DNA from: WHSP01 sp964424945
GTDB lineage: Bacteria; Gemmatimonadota; Gemmatimonadetes; Longimicrobiales; Longimicrobiaceae
Reading direction: 5' to 3'
DNA: 53,799 nt
Assembly: GCA_964424945.1 (NCBI GenBank)
Contig: CAYRLB010000013.1
Span: 1 to 53,799 of the forward strand
Position 1 is the first letter of the stretch. The number at the start of each line of letters is the position of its first letter. The notes under the pieces were generated by a model. That model was given only the letters and a program-made list of their open reading frames with translations, did not search any database and was not told where the DNA came from. The position numbers and the translations under genes are program-made. Positions 17,022 through 26,417 of this stretch are shown piece after piece.

Positions 17022-17975
17022 CTAGAACTCGCCGATCAGCCCGATCTCCGGCGTCAGCTCGTGACCGAGCTGTTTCTGAACCGTCTCCTGGGCCATCTCG
17101 ATCAGTCCTCGAACATCTGCGGCGGTCGCACCCCCGAGATTGACGATGATGTTCGCGTGTTTGTGGAAGATCTGAGCACTTCCGAGGATATGTCCCTTCA
17201 GTCCGCACTCGTCGATGAGCCGGCCCGCACCGATACCCTCGATCTTCCGGAAGATGGACCCGGCGCTCGGGTAGAGCCAGAGATCCGGATGCCGGTCGTC
17301 GCGCCACTTAAGATTCTCCCGGATGGTCGATCGCAGCTCCTCCATCGGACGCTCCTCCAGTTGGAACGTCACGGATAGCACCACGTCCGGCCGATCGTGA
17401 AGGATGCTGTAGTCGTAGCCGAACTGGAAATAGTCGCGAGGGACGGTGCGAATCTCCCCCTCCGCGGTGAGGATCTCCGCTTCGGCGACTACCTCGTCGA
17501 TGAACACCGTACGCTCGCGCTCCGGCGGCGGCGACAGAAAGTGGAGGTTCTGCCAGATCGCACCGCCTACGGTGCTGGGGATCCCGACGAAGTGATGCAA
17601 GCCGCCGAGCCCGCGCGCCACAGTTGCCTGAATGAGGTCGTGATAGACGATCACCCCTGCGTCGGCGCGAACCCGTCCATCTCCGAGGAAGCTGATTTCG
17701 CCGCCCCGGCTGCGGATCACCAGCCCTCGAAAGCCTCCATCCCCGACGAGGATATTTGCGCCGACGCCCAGCAGGAAATGGGGAATTTCCACCTCGCGGG
17801 CGACTTCCAGCGCCTTGTGGAGTTCTGCGGAGCCGGCCGCCTCGAACAGAAGGTCCGCGCTCCCGCCGATCCGGAAGGTCGTCATCGGGGCGAGAGGCAC
17901 GTCCCGCTGGATGCGGCCGCGGCCGAGCCTCTCCTCCAGATGTGCAATGGCTGAAGCAAAATGGGCGGTGGTCAT
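17022..17975 (-). CDS. murB: UDP-N-acetylenolpyruvoylglucosamine reductase
   Basis: FAD enzyme that reduces UDP-GlcNAc-enolpyruvate to UDP-MurNAc, the second committed step of peptidoglycan synthesis, in the cytosol. The 317-residue protein has the N-terminal TTFRIGGSADLL, the FAD-binding LGVGANILVGDGGFRGLVI and GIPSTVGGAIWQN blocks, and C-terminal PSAGSIFRKI with the catalytic serine followed by GAGRLIDECGLKG. It stands outside any mur/fts cluster and is divergent from the MltD-like gene. Confidence 0.95.
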   Translation of the reverse strand: MTTAHFASAIAHLEERLGRGRIQRDVPLAPMTTFRIGGSADLLFEAAGSAELHKALEVAREVEIPHFLLGVGANILVGDGGFRGLVIRSRGGEISFLGDGRVRADAGVIVYHDLIQATVARGLGGLHHFVGIPSTVGGAIWQNLHFLSPPPERERTVFIDEVVAEAEILTAEGEIRTVPRDYFQFGYDYSILHDRPDVVLSVTFQLEERPMEELRSTIRENLKWRDDRHPDLWLYPSAGSIFRKIEGIGAGRLIDECGLKGHILGSAQIFHKHANIIVNLGGATAADVRGLIEMAQETVQKQLGHELTPEIGLIGEF

Positions 17976-18075
17976 CTGTCAGAAGCTCGAAGCATCGAAG
18001 GAAGGCGTGAGGGAAAGCCTCGCCCCCTCGGATGAGCAAACCGGATGCCGGTCGGCACACCGGCCGGAACAGAAA

Positions 18076-18104
18076 TTGAAACGGTCAGTATGCCGTAACA
18101 CAAT
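18076..18104 (+). promoter_or_regulatory. Possible sigma-70-type promoter of the MltD-like gene
   Basis: TTGAAA (18076-18081) and CACAAT (18099-18104) are 17 bases apart, about 30 bases before the start codon at 18135. The -10 match is only moderate. Confidence 0.4.
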
Positions 18105-18134
18105 AATCGGCAAATACTTGGCAGGAGAATACCG

Positions 18135-19280
18135 ATGGTCGACGACACGCCAGATAGAGTTTCCTCCGAACGCCTTCGGAGACGCGCAGGAAAGTTCGCC
18201 CTCGCGGGTATCCTCGGCGCGTCGTGGGTCGGCGGTACGGTTTCGGGCATGGCGCGCTTCGACCGGACCACCGGGGTGACAACGCTTGCAGCGGTAGATG
18301 CCGAGTCGAGCGAGCTCGCCACGACGGAATGGGATCTTCCGAATCTCGATCACGAGCGCGTCGACTACTGGGTGGAGCGCTTCACCACGGATAAGCGCGA
18401 TGACTTTTCCCGCTTCCTCTCCCGGAGTGGTCGCTATGTCCCGATGATCTCCGCCAAGCTCGACGAGCGCGGAATGCCACAGGACCTGATCTATCTGGCG
18501 ATGATAGAATCGGGTTTCAACGCGAAAGCGTACTCGTCGGCGCAGGCGTCGGGCATCTGGCAGTTCATCAGCGAGACGGGCCAGCGCTACGGACTCGACA
18601 TCAACAGAGCCGTCGATGAGCGGAACGATCCTCTCAAGGCCACTGACGCAGCCCTCGACTACCTCACCTACCTGCACGATCGCTTCGATTCCTGGTACCT
18701 GGCTGCAGCGGGCTACAACACCGGGGAGAATCGCGTCGCTCGTATCATGCGGGAGGAGACCGGTTCGGAGAAGGGGGACGAGTACTCCTACTACAAGATC
18801 TGGGAGAGGCTCCCCCGGGAAACGCGCGACTATGTCCCTCTGATGGTTGCGGCTGCCCGGATCTCGAAGGAGCCTGAAAAATACGGCTTCGGAGATGTCG
18901 AGCTGGAGGCGCCGCTGGCGTACGAAGAGGTCGTGGTGGACCCTGCAACGCCGCTCGCTGCGATCGCTACCGCGGCGGGAACGACGATCGATGCGCTGCT
19001 CGACCTCAACCCGCACTTCAAGATGGATCGCACCCGGAACGATCAGCGCCAGCTCGTTCGGGTGCCGACCGGCTCCCGCACCGCCTTCCTCGTCAATTGG
19101 CCGACCGTCCGGGAGGAGCATACCGTCACTGTGCAGAAGTACAAGGTGCGGAGCGGCGATTCCCTGCTGGCGATCGCGAGGCGCCATGGCGTAACCGTCG
19201 ATGAGATCCGCGACGCCAACAGTCTGCGCGGAACGCGCATCATCGCTGGCCAGACGCTCGACATTCCGACGCGGGGATAG
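18135..19280 (+). CDS. Membrane-bound lytic transglycosylase D-like protein with LysM
   Basis: Cleaves peptidoglycan glycan strands at the periplasmic side of the envelope. After an N-terminal hydrophobic segment (FALAGILGASWVGGTVSG, about 21-38) the Slt domain contains the catalytic E125 in LAMIESGFNAKAYSSAQASGIWQF and the AAGYNTGENRV motif. A degenerate repeat (PLAAIATAAGTTIDALLDLN) and a clear C-terminal LysM (YKVRSGDSLLAIARRHGVT...) bind the glycan. The 381 residues fit an MltD with one intact LysM. The ATG has GGAGA seven bases upstream. It is divergent from murB, and a strong terminator follows. Confidence 0.92.
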   Translation: MVDDTPDRVSSERLRRRAGKFALAGILGASWVGGTVSGMARFDRTTGVTTLAAVDAESSELATTEWDLPNLDHERVDYWVERFTTDKRDDFSRFLSRSGRYVPMISAKLDERGMPQDLIYLAMIESGFNAKAYSSAQASGIWQFISETGQRYGLDINRAVDERNDPLKATDAALDYLTYLHDRFDSWYLAAAGYNTGENRVARIMREETGSEKGDEYSYYKIWERLPRETRDYVPLMVAAARISKEPEKYGFGDVELEAPLAYEEVVVDPATPLAAIATAAGTTIDALLDLNPHFKMDRTRNDQRQLVRVPTGSRTAFLVNWPTVREEHTVTVQKYKVRSGDSLLAIARRHGVTVDEIRDANSLRGTRIIAGQTLDIPTRG

Positions 19281-19348
19281 ACGGGGAGCGCGCGGCTAAC
19301 GGCCAGGTCGCCGCGCCGCTACCGGGCGGAAGGTGACCTGCCAATGAG

Positions 19349-19378
19349 AAGAGCCGCCCCGAAAGGGGCGGCTCTTTT
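19349..19378. terminator. Terminator between the MltD-like gene and csp
   Basis: AAGAGCCGCCCC (19349-19360), a GAAA tetraloop and GGGGCGGCTCTT (19365-19376), followed by TT. It is usable from both convergent sides. Confidence 0.88.
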
Positions 19379-19425
19379 CGCGTGTACCACCGGTCCGGCG
19401 GTGACCGCTCTAACCAGGGTTTTTT

Positions 19426-19638
19426 TCAGACGTCAATCCGGGCAACGTTTTCAGCTGCCGGACCCTTCTCCCCCTGCACGAGGTCGAATTCGACGCCTTC
19501 ACCCTCTGCGAGGGTCTTGAACCCATTGCCGACGATCGCGGAGTAGTGCACGAAGCAATCGCGATCTCCGTCGTTCGGGGTAATGAAGCCAAAGCCTTTG
19601 GCGTCATTAAACCACTTCACCGTTCCGGTGGTCCGCAT
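19426..19638 (-). CDS. Cold-shock protein (CspA family)
   Basis: Single-stranded nucleic-acid-binding protein of 70 residues, a single cold-shock domain. It has RNP1 (KGFGFI) and an RNP2-like DCFVHYS, starting with GTVKWFNDAKGFGF. It probably acts as an RNA chaperone. The cysteine in RNP2 replaces the more usual I/V. Its promoter lies about 260 bases upstream, so the mRNA has the long 5' leader typical of cold-inducible csp genes. Confidence 0.95.
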   Translation of the reverse strand: MRTTGTVKWFNDAKGFGFITPNDGDRDCFVHYSAIVGNGFKTLAEGEGVEFDLVQGEKGPAAENVARIDV

Positions 19639-20073
19639 ACCGTACTCCTGTTCTGCTGATTAGGCCGTAATGACGGCGTGAAGCGCGTGGGCTCCAGATG
19701 CCCCCCACGATGGGCACGAAGGTATCGAGGATGAAACGCCACTCATGGCGTCGTGTTCTGCGGTGCGTTACTGCGGTATCTGAAACGGGGCGCCGCTGGC
19801 AGTGCGGCAACTGAGGCCTTAAGTCAGTGCTGTCCCGGGGAGCTCGAACAGGAGATTCTGCGGGCCAAACTGAGCAGGGCTCAGTGAAGCTTAGACTAAC
19901 GTACCTTTGACGCCCGTATCTGTCAAGATGTTTGTCAATAATCCAGAAGATAGCTTGCTTCCATTCCCTGGAAGCGCCCTGCGAATTCCGTCGGAGAAGC
20001 AGAGGTTGCGGCGCGGAACCCGGCAGCCCCGCCGAAGCCGCCTCAACTAACCTCTACGTTGAATGAGAGGCGC
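19639..20073 (-). other. Long 5' leader and promoter region of csp
   Basis: No gene seen in these 435 bases. From the promoter at 19898-19926, transcription leftward leaves about 250 bases of untranslated leader before csp. Such leaders act as RNA thermosensors in other csp genes; that role here is inference. The rest (19927-20073) separates it from the thiolase gene's 3' end and holds nothing recognised. Confidence 0.5.
19898..19926 (-). promoter_or_regulatory. Sigma-70-type promoter for csp
   Basis: On the minus strand TTGACA (19926-19921), a 17-base spacer and TACGTT (19903-19898). The -35 is perfect and the spacing optimal. Confidence 0.65.
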
Positions 20074-21381
20074 TCAGCCGGCCTCAAGGACCATAGCAAA
20101 CCCCATCGCTCCTGCCGCACAAACTGTCAGCAGTCCAAACTCGACCCCGCGACGGCGCATCTCGTTCAGGAGGGTCGTGGTGATCCGTCCGCCGGTCGCG
20201 CCGAAGGGATGGCCGACGGCGATCGAGCCGCCCAGAACATTGATCCGGTCCTCGTCCGGCAGGCCGATCGCCTCGCTCAGGCCGAGCCGCTCCTTCGCGA
20301 TCGAAGCTGACTGGAACCACTGAATATTGGAAAGAACCTGCGCCGCAAAGGCCTCGTGCATATCCATCAGCCCGATGTCTTTCATGGAAAGCCCGGCGCG
20401 CCCGAGCGCCGTCGGCGTCGCGTACACCGGTCCCTGAAGAAGCTGGTCCGAAGGGGCGAGCGACGCGTACGCGTACGAACGGATGTAGCCCAGCGGCTCA
20501 TAGCCAAGGGCCTTTGCGCGTTCCTCGCTCATCAGAAGAACTGCCGATGCTCCATCGGTGAGGGGCGAAGCATTCCCGGCCGTCACGGTACCATATCTCT
20601 TGTCGAAGGCGGGTCGCAGTGCCGCGAGCTTCCCGAGCGATGTGTCCGCGCGGATGCCATTGTCTCGTGTAATGGCGACGCCATCCACATAGACCGGCGC
20701 TATTTCCCGGGTGAGCCTGCCATCGGCGGTGCCCGCCGCTGCGAGCTGGTGTGAACGCAACGCCCACCGGTCCTGCTCTTCACGACTGATTCCATTCTCC
20801 TGCGCCATCTTCTCGGCGGACTGACCCATGCTCAGACCGGTCGTGGGTTCAGCGATCGCGGGCGAAACAGGCTTCAGATGAGCAGGACGGATCGCTGAGA
20901 AAGCCCTCACCCGATCCTTCAGCGAACGGGCTTTCGACGCTGCAACCAACGCGTCCCGCATCTCATCCGACAGGGTGATCGGAATGTCCGTCAGCGATTC
21001 CGCGCCCCCGGCAATGATGATATCCGACAGGCCGAGCGCGATCTGCTCCGCAGCGGAGGTGATGGCCTGGTTCGATGATGCGCAGGCCCGCGAAACCGAG
21101 AAGGCGGGAACACGTGCCGGAAGCCCCGCACCAAGACCCACCTCGCGCGCAATGTTCGGCTCCTGCACCGACTGCACGACCGTCCCGAAGATGAGGTGGT
21201 CGACGGCGTCGACATCGAGATTCGTTCGACTGACCAGCTCTCTGACCGCGACCTTCCCGAGCTCGACCGCCGAAAGTTTGCGGAAGTCGCCGCCTGACCG
21301 GGCGAAGGGCGTTCGGCATCCCTCCACGATTGCAACGCGGCGTCCACTGAGAGCGTTTCCGGAAGGGCGATCCTGAGACAT
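20074..21381 (-). CDS. Acetyl-CoA C-acyltransferase (thiolase)
   Basis: Cleaves 3-ketoacyl-CoA in fatty-acid beta-oxidation or condenses acyl-CoAs in reverse. The 435-residue protein has the nucleophilic cysteine in SRACASSNQAI (about C100), the GNASPLTDGASAVLLMSE block, the histidine in GGSIAVGHPFGATGGR, and the C-terminal TVCAAGAMGFA with the second catalytic cysteine (the usual CGGGG is CAAGA here). Start ATG 21381 (MSQDRPSG) is preferred over a longer frame from 21423, whose extra residues look non-coding. No hydratase/dehydrogenase partner gene adjoins it, so pathway placement is inferred from family. Confidence 0.92.
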   Translation of the reverse strand: MSQDRPSGNALSGRRVAIVEGCRTPFARSGGDFRKLSAVELGKVAVRELVSRTNLDVDAVDHLIFGTVVQSVQEPNIAREVGLGAGLPARVPAFSVSRACASSNQAITSAAEQIALGLSDIIIAGGAESLTDIPITLSDEMRDALVAASKARSLKDRVRAFSAIRPAHLKPVSPAIAEPTTGLSMGQSAEKMAQENGISREEQDRWALRSHQLAAAGTADGRLTREIAPVYVDGVAITRDNGIRADTSLGKLAALRPAFDKRYGTVTAGNASPLTDGASAVLLMSEERAKALGYEPLGYIRSYAYASLAPSDQLLQGPVYATPTALGRAGLSMKDIGLMDMHEAFAAQVLSNIQWFQSASIAKERLGLSEAIGLPDEDRINVLGGSIAVGHPFGATGGRITTTLLNEMRRRGVEFGLLTVCAAGAMGFAMVLEAG

Positions 21382-21520
21382 ACCAATCCTCGGGCCGTGG
21401 GGTTGGCGTGGCTGGAAGAACAATGGCCGGGTCCTGATCCGTCCGACACGATGTCGTGCAAGATCCCATCCATCCTGACACCTTCAAATCCGATCGTCCA
21501 GCCGCCGCCGCTTTCGCGCC

Positions 21521-22138
21521 TCAATCCACGATGGGAAGGGCCGCCCAATCATCGAAGCGCGAGGGTTCGTCGATCCCGGCCCGGATCGTCAGCAGACGGT
21601 AGCTCTGTACCTGCTTGAAGTCGCCCGCGGTCGATCTCAACGTGGAGCGCACGACGAGATGCTCAGTCTCGAGAGGAAGAGAGAAGGGCTGAATCATGGA
21701 ATCGTGATCCCGCTCCATGGGAAGCGCCGTCCGTTCGATGCCCGGGATCCGGGTCGCGTACGTCTCCCCCTCGAGAGTAATGCGGGGGTTGGCGTTACGG
21801 AAGTTGTAACGCTGGCACGCGAAGCCATCGATTTCGAACTCCTCGTCGTCGCATCTGACGCTGACCTCCCCGATCACGGACCGGAGCGTCCCCCTCTGAA
21901 TACGCCCTCCCGAAACTTCGATTCGGCGAAGGCACCTTTGGACGGGATCCACGAGAAAGCGCTCTTCCCGCTCGGCGATGAAGATGAAGATGCCTCGGTC
22001 GATCTCAGTGGCGACATACCGATCGTTGAAACACTGCGTCTGGGAGACTGTCCGGCCATCGGAGGAGAAGATGCCGACTGCGGTGAAGCCGGTCCGTGTG
22101 CCTGCGGGCCTGGCTGGCTGGGAAAGGGAGAGAAGCAT
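21521..22138 (-). CDS. Hypothetical protein
   Basis: Product of 205 residues not recognised. It lacks a convincing signal peptide or membrane segment from this start. It is rich in beta-strand-like stretches (REERFLVDPVQRCLRRIEV, GEVSVRCDDEEFEIDGFACQRYNF) and contains four cysteines. The N-terminus (MLLSLSQPARP) is uncertain and may be truncated by the wrong start. It follows the Rieske gene across about 160 bases that include part of a scaffold gap, so operon membership with suf cannot be judged. Confidence 0.5.
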   Translation of the reverse strand: MLLSLSQPARPAGTRTGFTAVGIFSSDGRTVSQTQCFNDRYVATEIDRGIFIFIAEREERFLVDPVQRCLRRIEVSGGRIQRGTLRSVIGEVSVRCDDEEFEIDGFACQRYNFRNANPRITLEGETYATRIPGIERTALPMERDHDSMIQPFSLPLETEHLVVRSTLRSTAGDFKQVQSYRLLTIRAGIDEPSRFDDWAALPIVD

Positions 22139-22299
22139 GGTAGGAGGGGGTCGGGGTTGAGCATCGTTGCGGTCGTTCGACGCCCACGTTAGGGGGGAGC
22201 CATCAAGCCTTCAAGCAGCGTGTTTGTCGCCCCGGACACATGTGCCCGCACCGACAATCGAGGCCCGAAATATCGGATAGCATGATGCCTCAACCCGCC

Positions 22300-22399
22300 N
22301 NNNNNNNNNNNNNNNNNNNNNNNNNNNNNNNNNNNNNNNNNNNNNNNNNNNNNNNNNNNNNNNNNNNNNNNNNNNNNNNNNNNNNNNNNNNNNNNNNNN
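22300..22399. other. Assembly gap of 100 N
   Basis: Exactly 100 unknown bases, the conventional placeholder for a gap of unknown length. It interrupts the Rieske gene and may hide further genes between it and the hypothetical gene at 21521. Confidence 0.95.
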
Positions 22400-22677
22400 T
22401 TGCAGGGGTACACCCGAACCGCCTGGGTCGCGGGAAGCGACAACACCTCACCTGTGATGACGTTGAAGCGGGCTCCGTGCCAGTCACAGGTCACAGAACA
22501 ATCTTCCGGATCCAGCTCTCCCCCGGAGAGGGGAAAGTCCCGGTGCGTACAGTTGTCCGTGAAGGCGTAGACCTCCCCGTCGAGCCGGGCCAGGCAGAGC
22601 GAGCGCCCCTCGATCTTTACCGCGAGCAGCTCACCATCTTCCAACTGGCCCAGCGAAGCGACAGAAACGAAAGCCAT
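22400..22677 (-). CDS. Rieske [2Fe-2S] ferredoxin, 3' end lost in gap
   Basis: Small electron-transfer protein of the dioxygenase-ferredoxin type. The visible 92 residues contain both halves of the Rieske cluster: C43-T-H45 in CTHRDFPLSGG and C64-x-x-H67 in CDWHGARF. The family runs to about 100-110 residues, so only the last strand is missing in the gap. Sequence beyond the gap in the same nominal frame should not be trusted as part of it. It follows sufD by 43 bases in the same direction; Rieske ferredoxins inside suf operons are known in actinobacteria. Confidence 0.88.
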
Positions 22678-22720
22678 CTATGCCTGCAGTTCAGCGATCA
22701 GAGCCACGACCCTTCTCCGG

Positions 22721-24076
22721 TTATCGCGGCCGGGCGCTGGCATAGAGCTTCACCTCGATCGCGCTCATCATCTCCTTGCGGACATCCTCCAGCGTCAGCT
22801 GGTCGAGAACTTCCCCGAAGAAGCCGAAGATGACCAGCCGCATGGCGTCGAGGTAGGGGATCCCGCGGCTCTGGAGATAGAAAATCTCCTCCTGATCGAG
22901 CTGTCCGACCGTAGCGGCGTGCGAACAGCGGACGTCATCTGCCGCGATCTCGAGATTCGGCAGCGAATCAGCCCGCGCCCCCTCCGAAAGAATGAGATTC
23001 CGGTTCGTCTGATACGCGTCTGTACGCTGCGCCCCCGGATGAACCCGGATCAGGCCGCGGAAGACGGAGCGACCGGTATCGGTCAGAGCGCCCTTGAAGA
23101 GCAGGTTGCTCGACGCATGCGGCGCCACATGATCCTGCAGCGTCTGATGGTCGAAGTGCTGCGTTCCCTCCGCGATGTACAGCCCCAGCATGTCGACGTG
23201 CGAGCCGGGCGCCTTGAGCCGGCACTGCACATCCGCACGGGTCACGTCGGAGCCGAGCGTGACGTACAGCGTCGTGATCCGCGAATCCCGACCTGCATGA
23301 AGCCGATCGGTCGTCATGTGCAGCACACCGGTACCGAAGCGCTGCAGCGCGACGTACGTCACCTTCGCGCCCTCAGCGGTCACGATCTCCGTGGCCCCGT
23401 TGGAATAGGTGCGCGCACCGAAATCGCCAGATCCGAGCTCGTCAACGATCGAAACCTCTGCGAACTCCTCCGCCACAATCAGTGTGCGGCCGAAGATCGA
23501 AGTGCCCTCGTCCGCAAGCCAACGGAAGGCGCGCAGCGGAACATCGACCTTCACATTCGCCGGAACGTAGAGGAAGGTACCACCCGACCAGAACGCCGCG
23601 TTCTGCGCTGCGAACTTACCCTCCTCCGGAGTGAGCACCGAACCGAGGTGCTTCTCGACCAGCTCCGGATGCTCACGGACAGCCTGATCGAGGCTCATGA
23701 AGATCACACCCTGAGCCTGCCACTCCTCCGTAAGCTGCCGCTGCACCACCGAACCACCGAGCTGCACGATCCTGGGCGTATCCTCGCCTGCCGCAGCGAT
23801 AAGATCGCGCAGCGACTCCGGAAGCCCCGAGAGATCCGCGGTGGGCGCACTCTCGACCGCGCCCTGCAGCTTGTTCAGCTTCAGAAAGCGCGTGATCGGT
23901 GTATAACGCCACTCCTCAGGCCGGGTGTCCGGCATCGGGGTTTCGGCGAATACGTTATGTGCCGCCTTCCGACGGGCGAGGAGCCATTCAGGCTCCCCTT
24001 TCTGAGCGGCGAGGATCTCCACCTGGTCGGCGGTGAAGAATCCAAGCTCGTCCGCTACGGTAATCGCATCTGCCAC
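22721..24076 (-). CDS. sufD: Fe-S cluster assembly protein SufD
   Basis: Scaffold partner of SufB in the SufBC2D complex. The 451-residue protein has the family's right-handed beta-helix core (SGGTFLYVPANVKVDVPLRAF, YIAEGTQHFDHQTLQDHVAPHASSNLLFKG) and the C-terminal DDVRCSHAATVGQLDQEEIFYLQSRGI block shared by SufB/SufD, with the conserved histidine. It lies 33 bases downstream of sufB. Confidence 0.95.
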   Translation of the reverse strand: MADAITVADELGFFTADQVEILAAQKGEPEWLLARRKAAHNVFAETPMPDTRPEEWRYTPITRFLKLNKLQGAVESAPTADLSGLPESLRDLIAAAGEDTPRIVQLGGSVVQRQLTEEWQAQGVIFMSLDQAVREHPELVEKHLGSVLTPEEGKFAAQNAAFWSGGTFLYVPANVKVDVPLRAFRWLADEGTSIFGRTLIVAEEFAEVSIVDELGSGDFGARTYSNGATEIVTAEGAKVTYVALQRFGTGVLHMTTDRLHAGRDSRITTLYVTLGSDVTRADVQCRLKAPGSHVDMLGLYIAEGTQHFDHQTLQDHVAPHASSNLLFKGALTDTGRSVFRGLIRVHPGAQRTDAYQTNRNLILSEGARADSLPNLEIAADDVRCSHAATVGQLDQEEIFYLQSRGIPYLDAMRLVIFGFFGEVLDQLTLEDVRKEMMSAIEVKLYASARPR

Positions 24077-24109
24077 TTTATATGAATCCGTCCAGAGATT
24101 TCAGAATCC

Positions 24110-25522
24110 TCAGCCGACGCTGCCTTCCATCTCGAGTTCGATCAGCCGGTTGAGCTCGACTGCGTACTCGAGAGGCAGCTCCTTGGCGATCGGCTCGATG
24201 AAGCCCCGCACCACCATCGTCGCAGCGGCATCCTCAGAGAGGCCGCGGCTCATCAGATAGAAGAGCTGCTCGTCGCCGATCTTCGAGACGGTCGCTTCGT
24301 GACCGATCTGAGCATCCGTCTCCTCGACCTCGATGTACGGATAGGTATCCGTGCGAGCCTGTTCGTCCAGCAGCAGCGCGTCACACTCGACGTTGCTGCG
24401 GATGTGCTTGGCGCCCTTCTCCACGCGGAGCAGTCCACGATAGGAACTGCGGCCCGAGCCCTTCGAGATCGACTTCGAAACGATCCGGCTCGAGGTATGT
24501 GACGCATTGTGGATGACCTTGCCGCCGGCGTCCTGGTGCTGCCCGTCGCCCGCGTAAGCGATGCTGAGAATCTCGCCGCGTGCTCCCTCGCCATTCAGAT
24601 AGATCGAGGGATACTTCATCGTAAGCTTGGAGCCCAGATTCCCGTCGACCCACTCGTGAGAGGCGTCACGACCGACGGTCGCGCGCTGCGTCACCAGGTT
24701 GTAGACGTTGTGGGACCAGTTCTGGATCGTCGTATAGCGCGAACGGGCGCCATCCTTCACGATGATCTCGATGACACCCGAGTGGAACGAGTCGCGCGAA
24801 TAGCTCGGCGCGGTGCACCCCTCGATGTACTGCACCTCGGCGCCTTCCTCGACGATGATCATCGTCCGCTCGAACTGCCCCATCGACTCCGCATTGATGC
24901 GGAAGTATGCCTGCAGCGGCATGTCCAGCTTGACGCCCGCCGGCACATACACGAAGGAGCCACCCGACCAGACCGCGGTGTTCACCGCAGAGAAGAAGTT
25001 GTCCCGATAGGGGACGACGGAGCCGAAATACTCCCGGACGATATCTTCATGGTCACGGAGGCCGTCATCCATGCTCTTGAAGATCACGCCCTGCTTCTCC
25101 CACTCGTCCTTCAGGGAGTGGTAGACGACTTCTGACTCGTACTGTGCGCCGACACCCGCGAGAATGCGTCGCTCCTGATCGGGGATGCCGAGCCGTTCGA
25201 AAGTGTCCTTGATCGTATCCGGCACCTCATCCCACGTCCGGCCGACGCCACGGTCCGTGGGGCGGATGTAGAAGAAGATGTCGTTGAAGTCGAGTCCCGA
25301 GAGGTCGCCTCCCCACTTCGGCCACGGGCGCGACTGGGTGTGCTTGAACGCCTTGAGGCGCGTCTTGAGCATCCACTCTGGCTCGTTCTTGAACTCGGAG
25401 ATCTGGTGGATGATCTCCTCGTCCAACCCGCGGCGGGACTTGAAGTTGTAATCGACCTCGTCGCGGAATCCGTATTTGTATTCGTCGAGCCCCAACTGGG
25501 CGACTGCTTCATTCTTTGGCAT
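24110..25522 (-). CDS. sufB: Fe-S cluster assembly protein SufB
   Basis: Main scaffold of the SUF machinery on which the cluster is built. The 470 residues are typical. Conserved parts include YKYGFRDEVDYNFKSRRGLDEEII near the N-terminus, SGGSFVYVPAGVKLDMPLQAYFR, EGCTAPSYSRDSFHSGVIEI, and the C-terminal IRSNVECDALLLDEQARTDTYPYIEV with the cysteine and acidic residues used in cluster assembly. It follows sufC after a 130-base spacer containing short hairpins, perhaps an mRNA processing or stability element. Confidence 0.97.
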   Translation of the reverse strand: MPKNEAVAQLGLDEYKYGFRDEVDYNFKSRRGLDEEIIHQISEFKNEPEWMLKTRLKAFKHTQSRPWPKWGGDLSGLDFNDIFFYIRPTDRGVGRTWDEVPDTIKDTFERLGIPDQERRILAGVGAQYESEVVYHSLKDEWEKQGVIFKSMDDGLRDHEDIVREYFGSVVPYRDNFFSAVNTAVWSGGSFVYVPAGVKLDMPLQAYFRINAESMGQFERTMIIVEEGAEVQYIEGCTAPSYSRDSFHSGVIEIIVKDGARSRYTTIQNWSHNVYNLVTQRATVGRDASHEWVDGNLGSKLTMKYPSIYLNGEGARGEILSIAYAGDGQHQDAGGKVIHNASHTSSRIVSKSISKGSGRSSYRGLLRVEKGAKHIRSNVECDALLLDEQARTDTYPYIEVEETDAQIGHEATVSKIGDEQLFYLMSRGLSEDAAATMVVRGFIEPIAKELPLEYAVELNRLIELEMEGSVG

Positions 25523-25652
25523 CGTGCTTCCTTCGAATAGGGAGCGGGGTCATCAGGCTTCGGTTACCGGTCCTCAGCTGCGGCGAGCGCAGCTTCAGTT
25601 TCCCCGGAAGCTACTGAGGGCCGACATTTAACCGAAGACCTGGAGGTCTCCG

Positions 25653-26417
25653 TCAGCTCTCCACCAGCTCCCGAGTCCACTCATACCCCTTCTCTTCCAA
25701 TTCGAGCGCCAGCTCGGGGCCGCCCGACCGGATGATCCTTCCGGAAGTCATCACATGGACGAAGTGAGGGGTCACATAGTTGAGCATCCGCTGATAGTGC
25801 GTGATGAGGAGAACGCCCATATCGGGCTTCTTCGACATCACCTCGTTGATGCCAGCCGAAACGATTTTCAGGGCATCGATGTCGAGACCCGAGTCGGTCT
25901 CGTCCATCAGCGCGAGCGAGGGTTCGAGCATCGCCAGCTGGAGGATCTCGTTACGCTTCTTTTCACCACCGGAGAAGCCGTCGTTCACCGAACGCTCGGC
26001 GAACACCGGGTCCATCCCGAGCATCTCCATCCGTTCGGTGAGAAGCTCCTGGTAGTCGAAGATGTCGATCTCCTCTTCCTGCCTCGAGTTGAGGGCGGTA
26101 CGGAGGAAGTTCGCAATCGACACGCCGGGGATCTCCACCGGGTACTGGAACGCGAGGAAGACGCCTAGCTTCGCGCGCTCGTCGGGCTCCATGTCGAGGA
26201 TGCTCTGACCGCGGTAAAGGATGTCGCCATCCGTCACCTCGTACGCAGGATGCCCCGCGATCACCTTCGACAGTGTGCTCTTCCCGGAGCCGTTCGGACC
26301 CATGATGGCATGGATCTCCCCCTCGTTGATCTCGAGGCTCAGCCCCTTCAGAATCTCCGTTCCCTCTTCTGCGACCTCAGCATGGAGATCGACGACTTTC
26401 AGCAGCGGCTCCGACAT
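25653..26417 (-). CDS. sufC: SUF ATPase SufC
   Basis: ABC-type ATPase powering the SufBCD scaffold, cytosolic. The 254-residue protein has Walker A GPNGSGKST (about 40-48), the Q-loop in FLAFQYPVEIPGV typical of SufC, signature FSGGEKKRNEI, and Walker B LALMDETDSGLD. The ATG has GGGAGGAAT six bases upstream, a strong site. It is first in the operon, giving the order sufC-sufB-sufD rather than the more common BCD. No sufS or sufU is visible; the gap downstream might hide them. Confidence 0.97.
   Translation of the reverse strand: MSEPLLKVVDLHAEVAEEGTEILKGLSLEINEGEIHAIMGPNGSGKSTLSKVIAGHPAYEVTDGDILYRGQSILDMEPDERAKLGVFLAFQYPVEIPGVSIANFLRTALNSRQEEEIDIFDYQELLTERMEMLGMDPVFAERSVNDGFSGGEKKRNEILQLAMLEPSLALMDETDSGLDIDALKIVSAGINEVMSKKPDMGVLLITHYQRMLNYVTPHFVHVMTSGRIIRSGGPELALELEEKGYEWTRELVES

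Noticed and set aside
17979..19187. Minus-strand frame of about 400 codons opposite the MltD-like gene
   Set aside because: Antisense shadow of a gene with clear Slt and LysM motifs.
22189..22299. Extension of the Rieske reading frame past the N gap
   Set aside because: The gap is a placeholder of unknown length, so frame continuity is meaningless; the sequence beyond does not look like a Rieske C-terminus.
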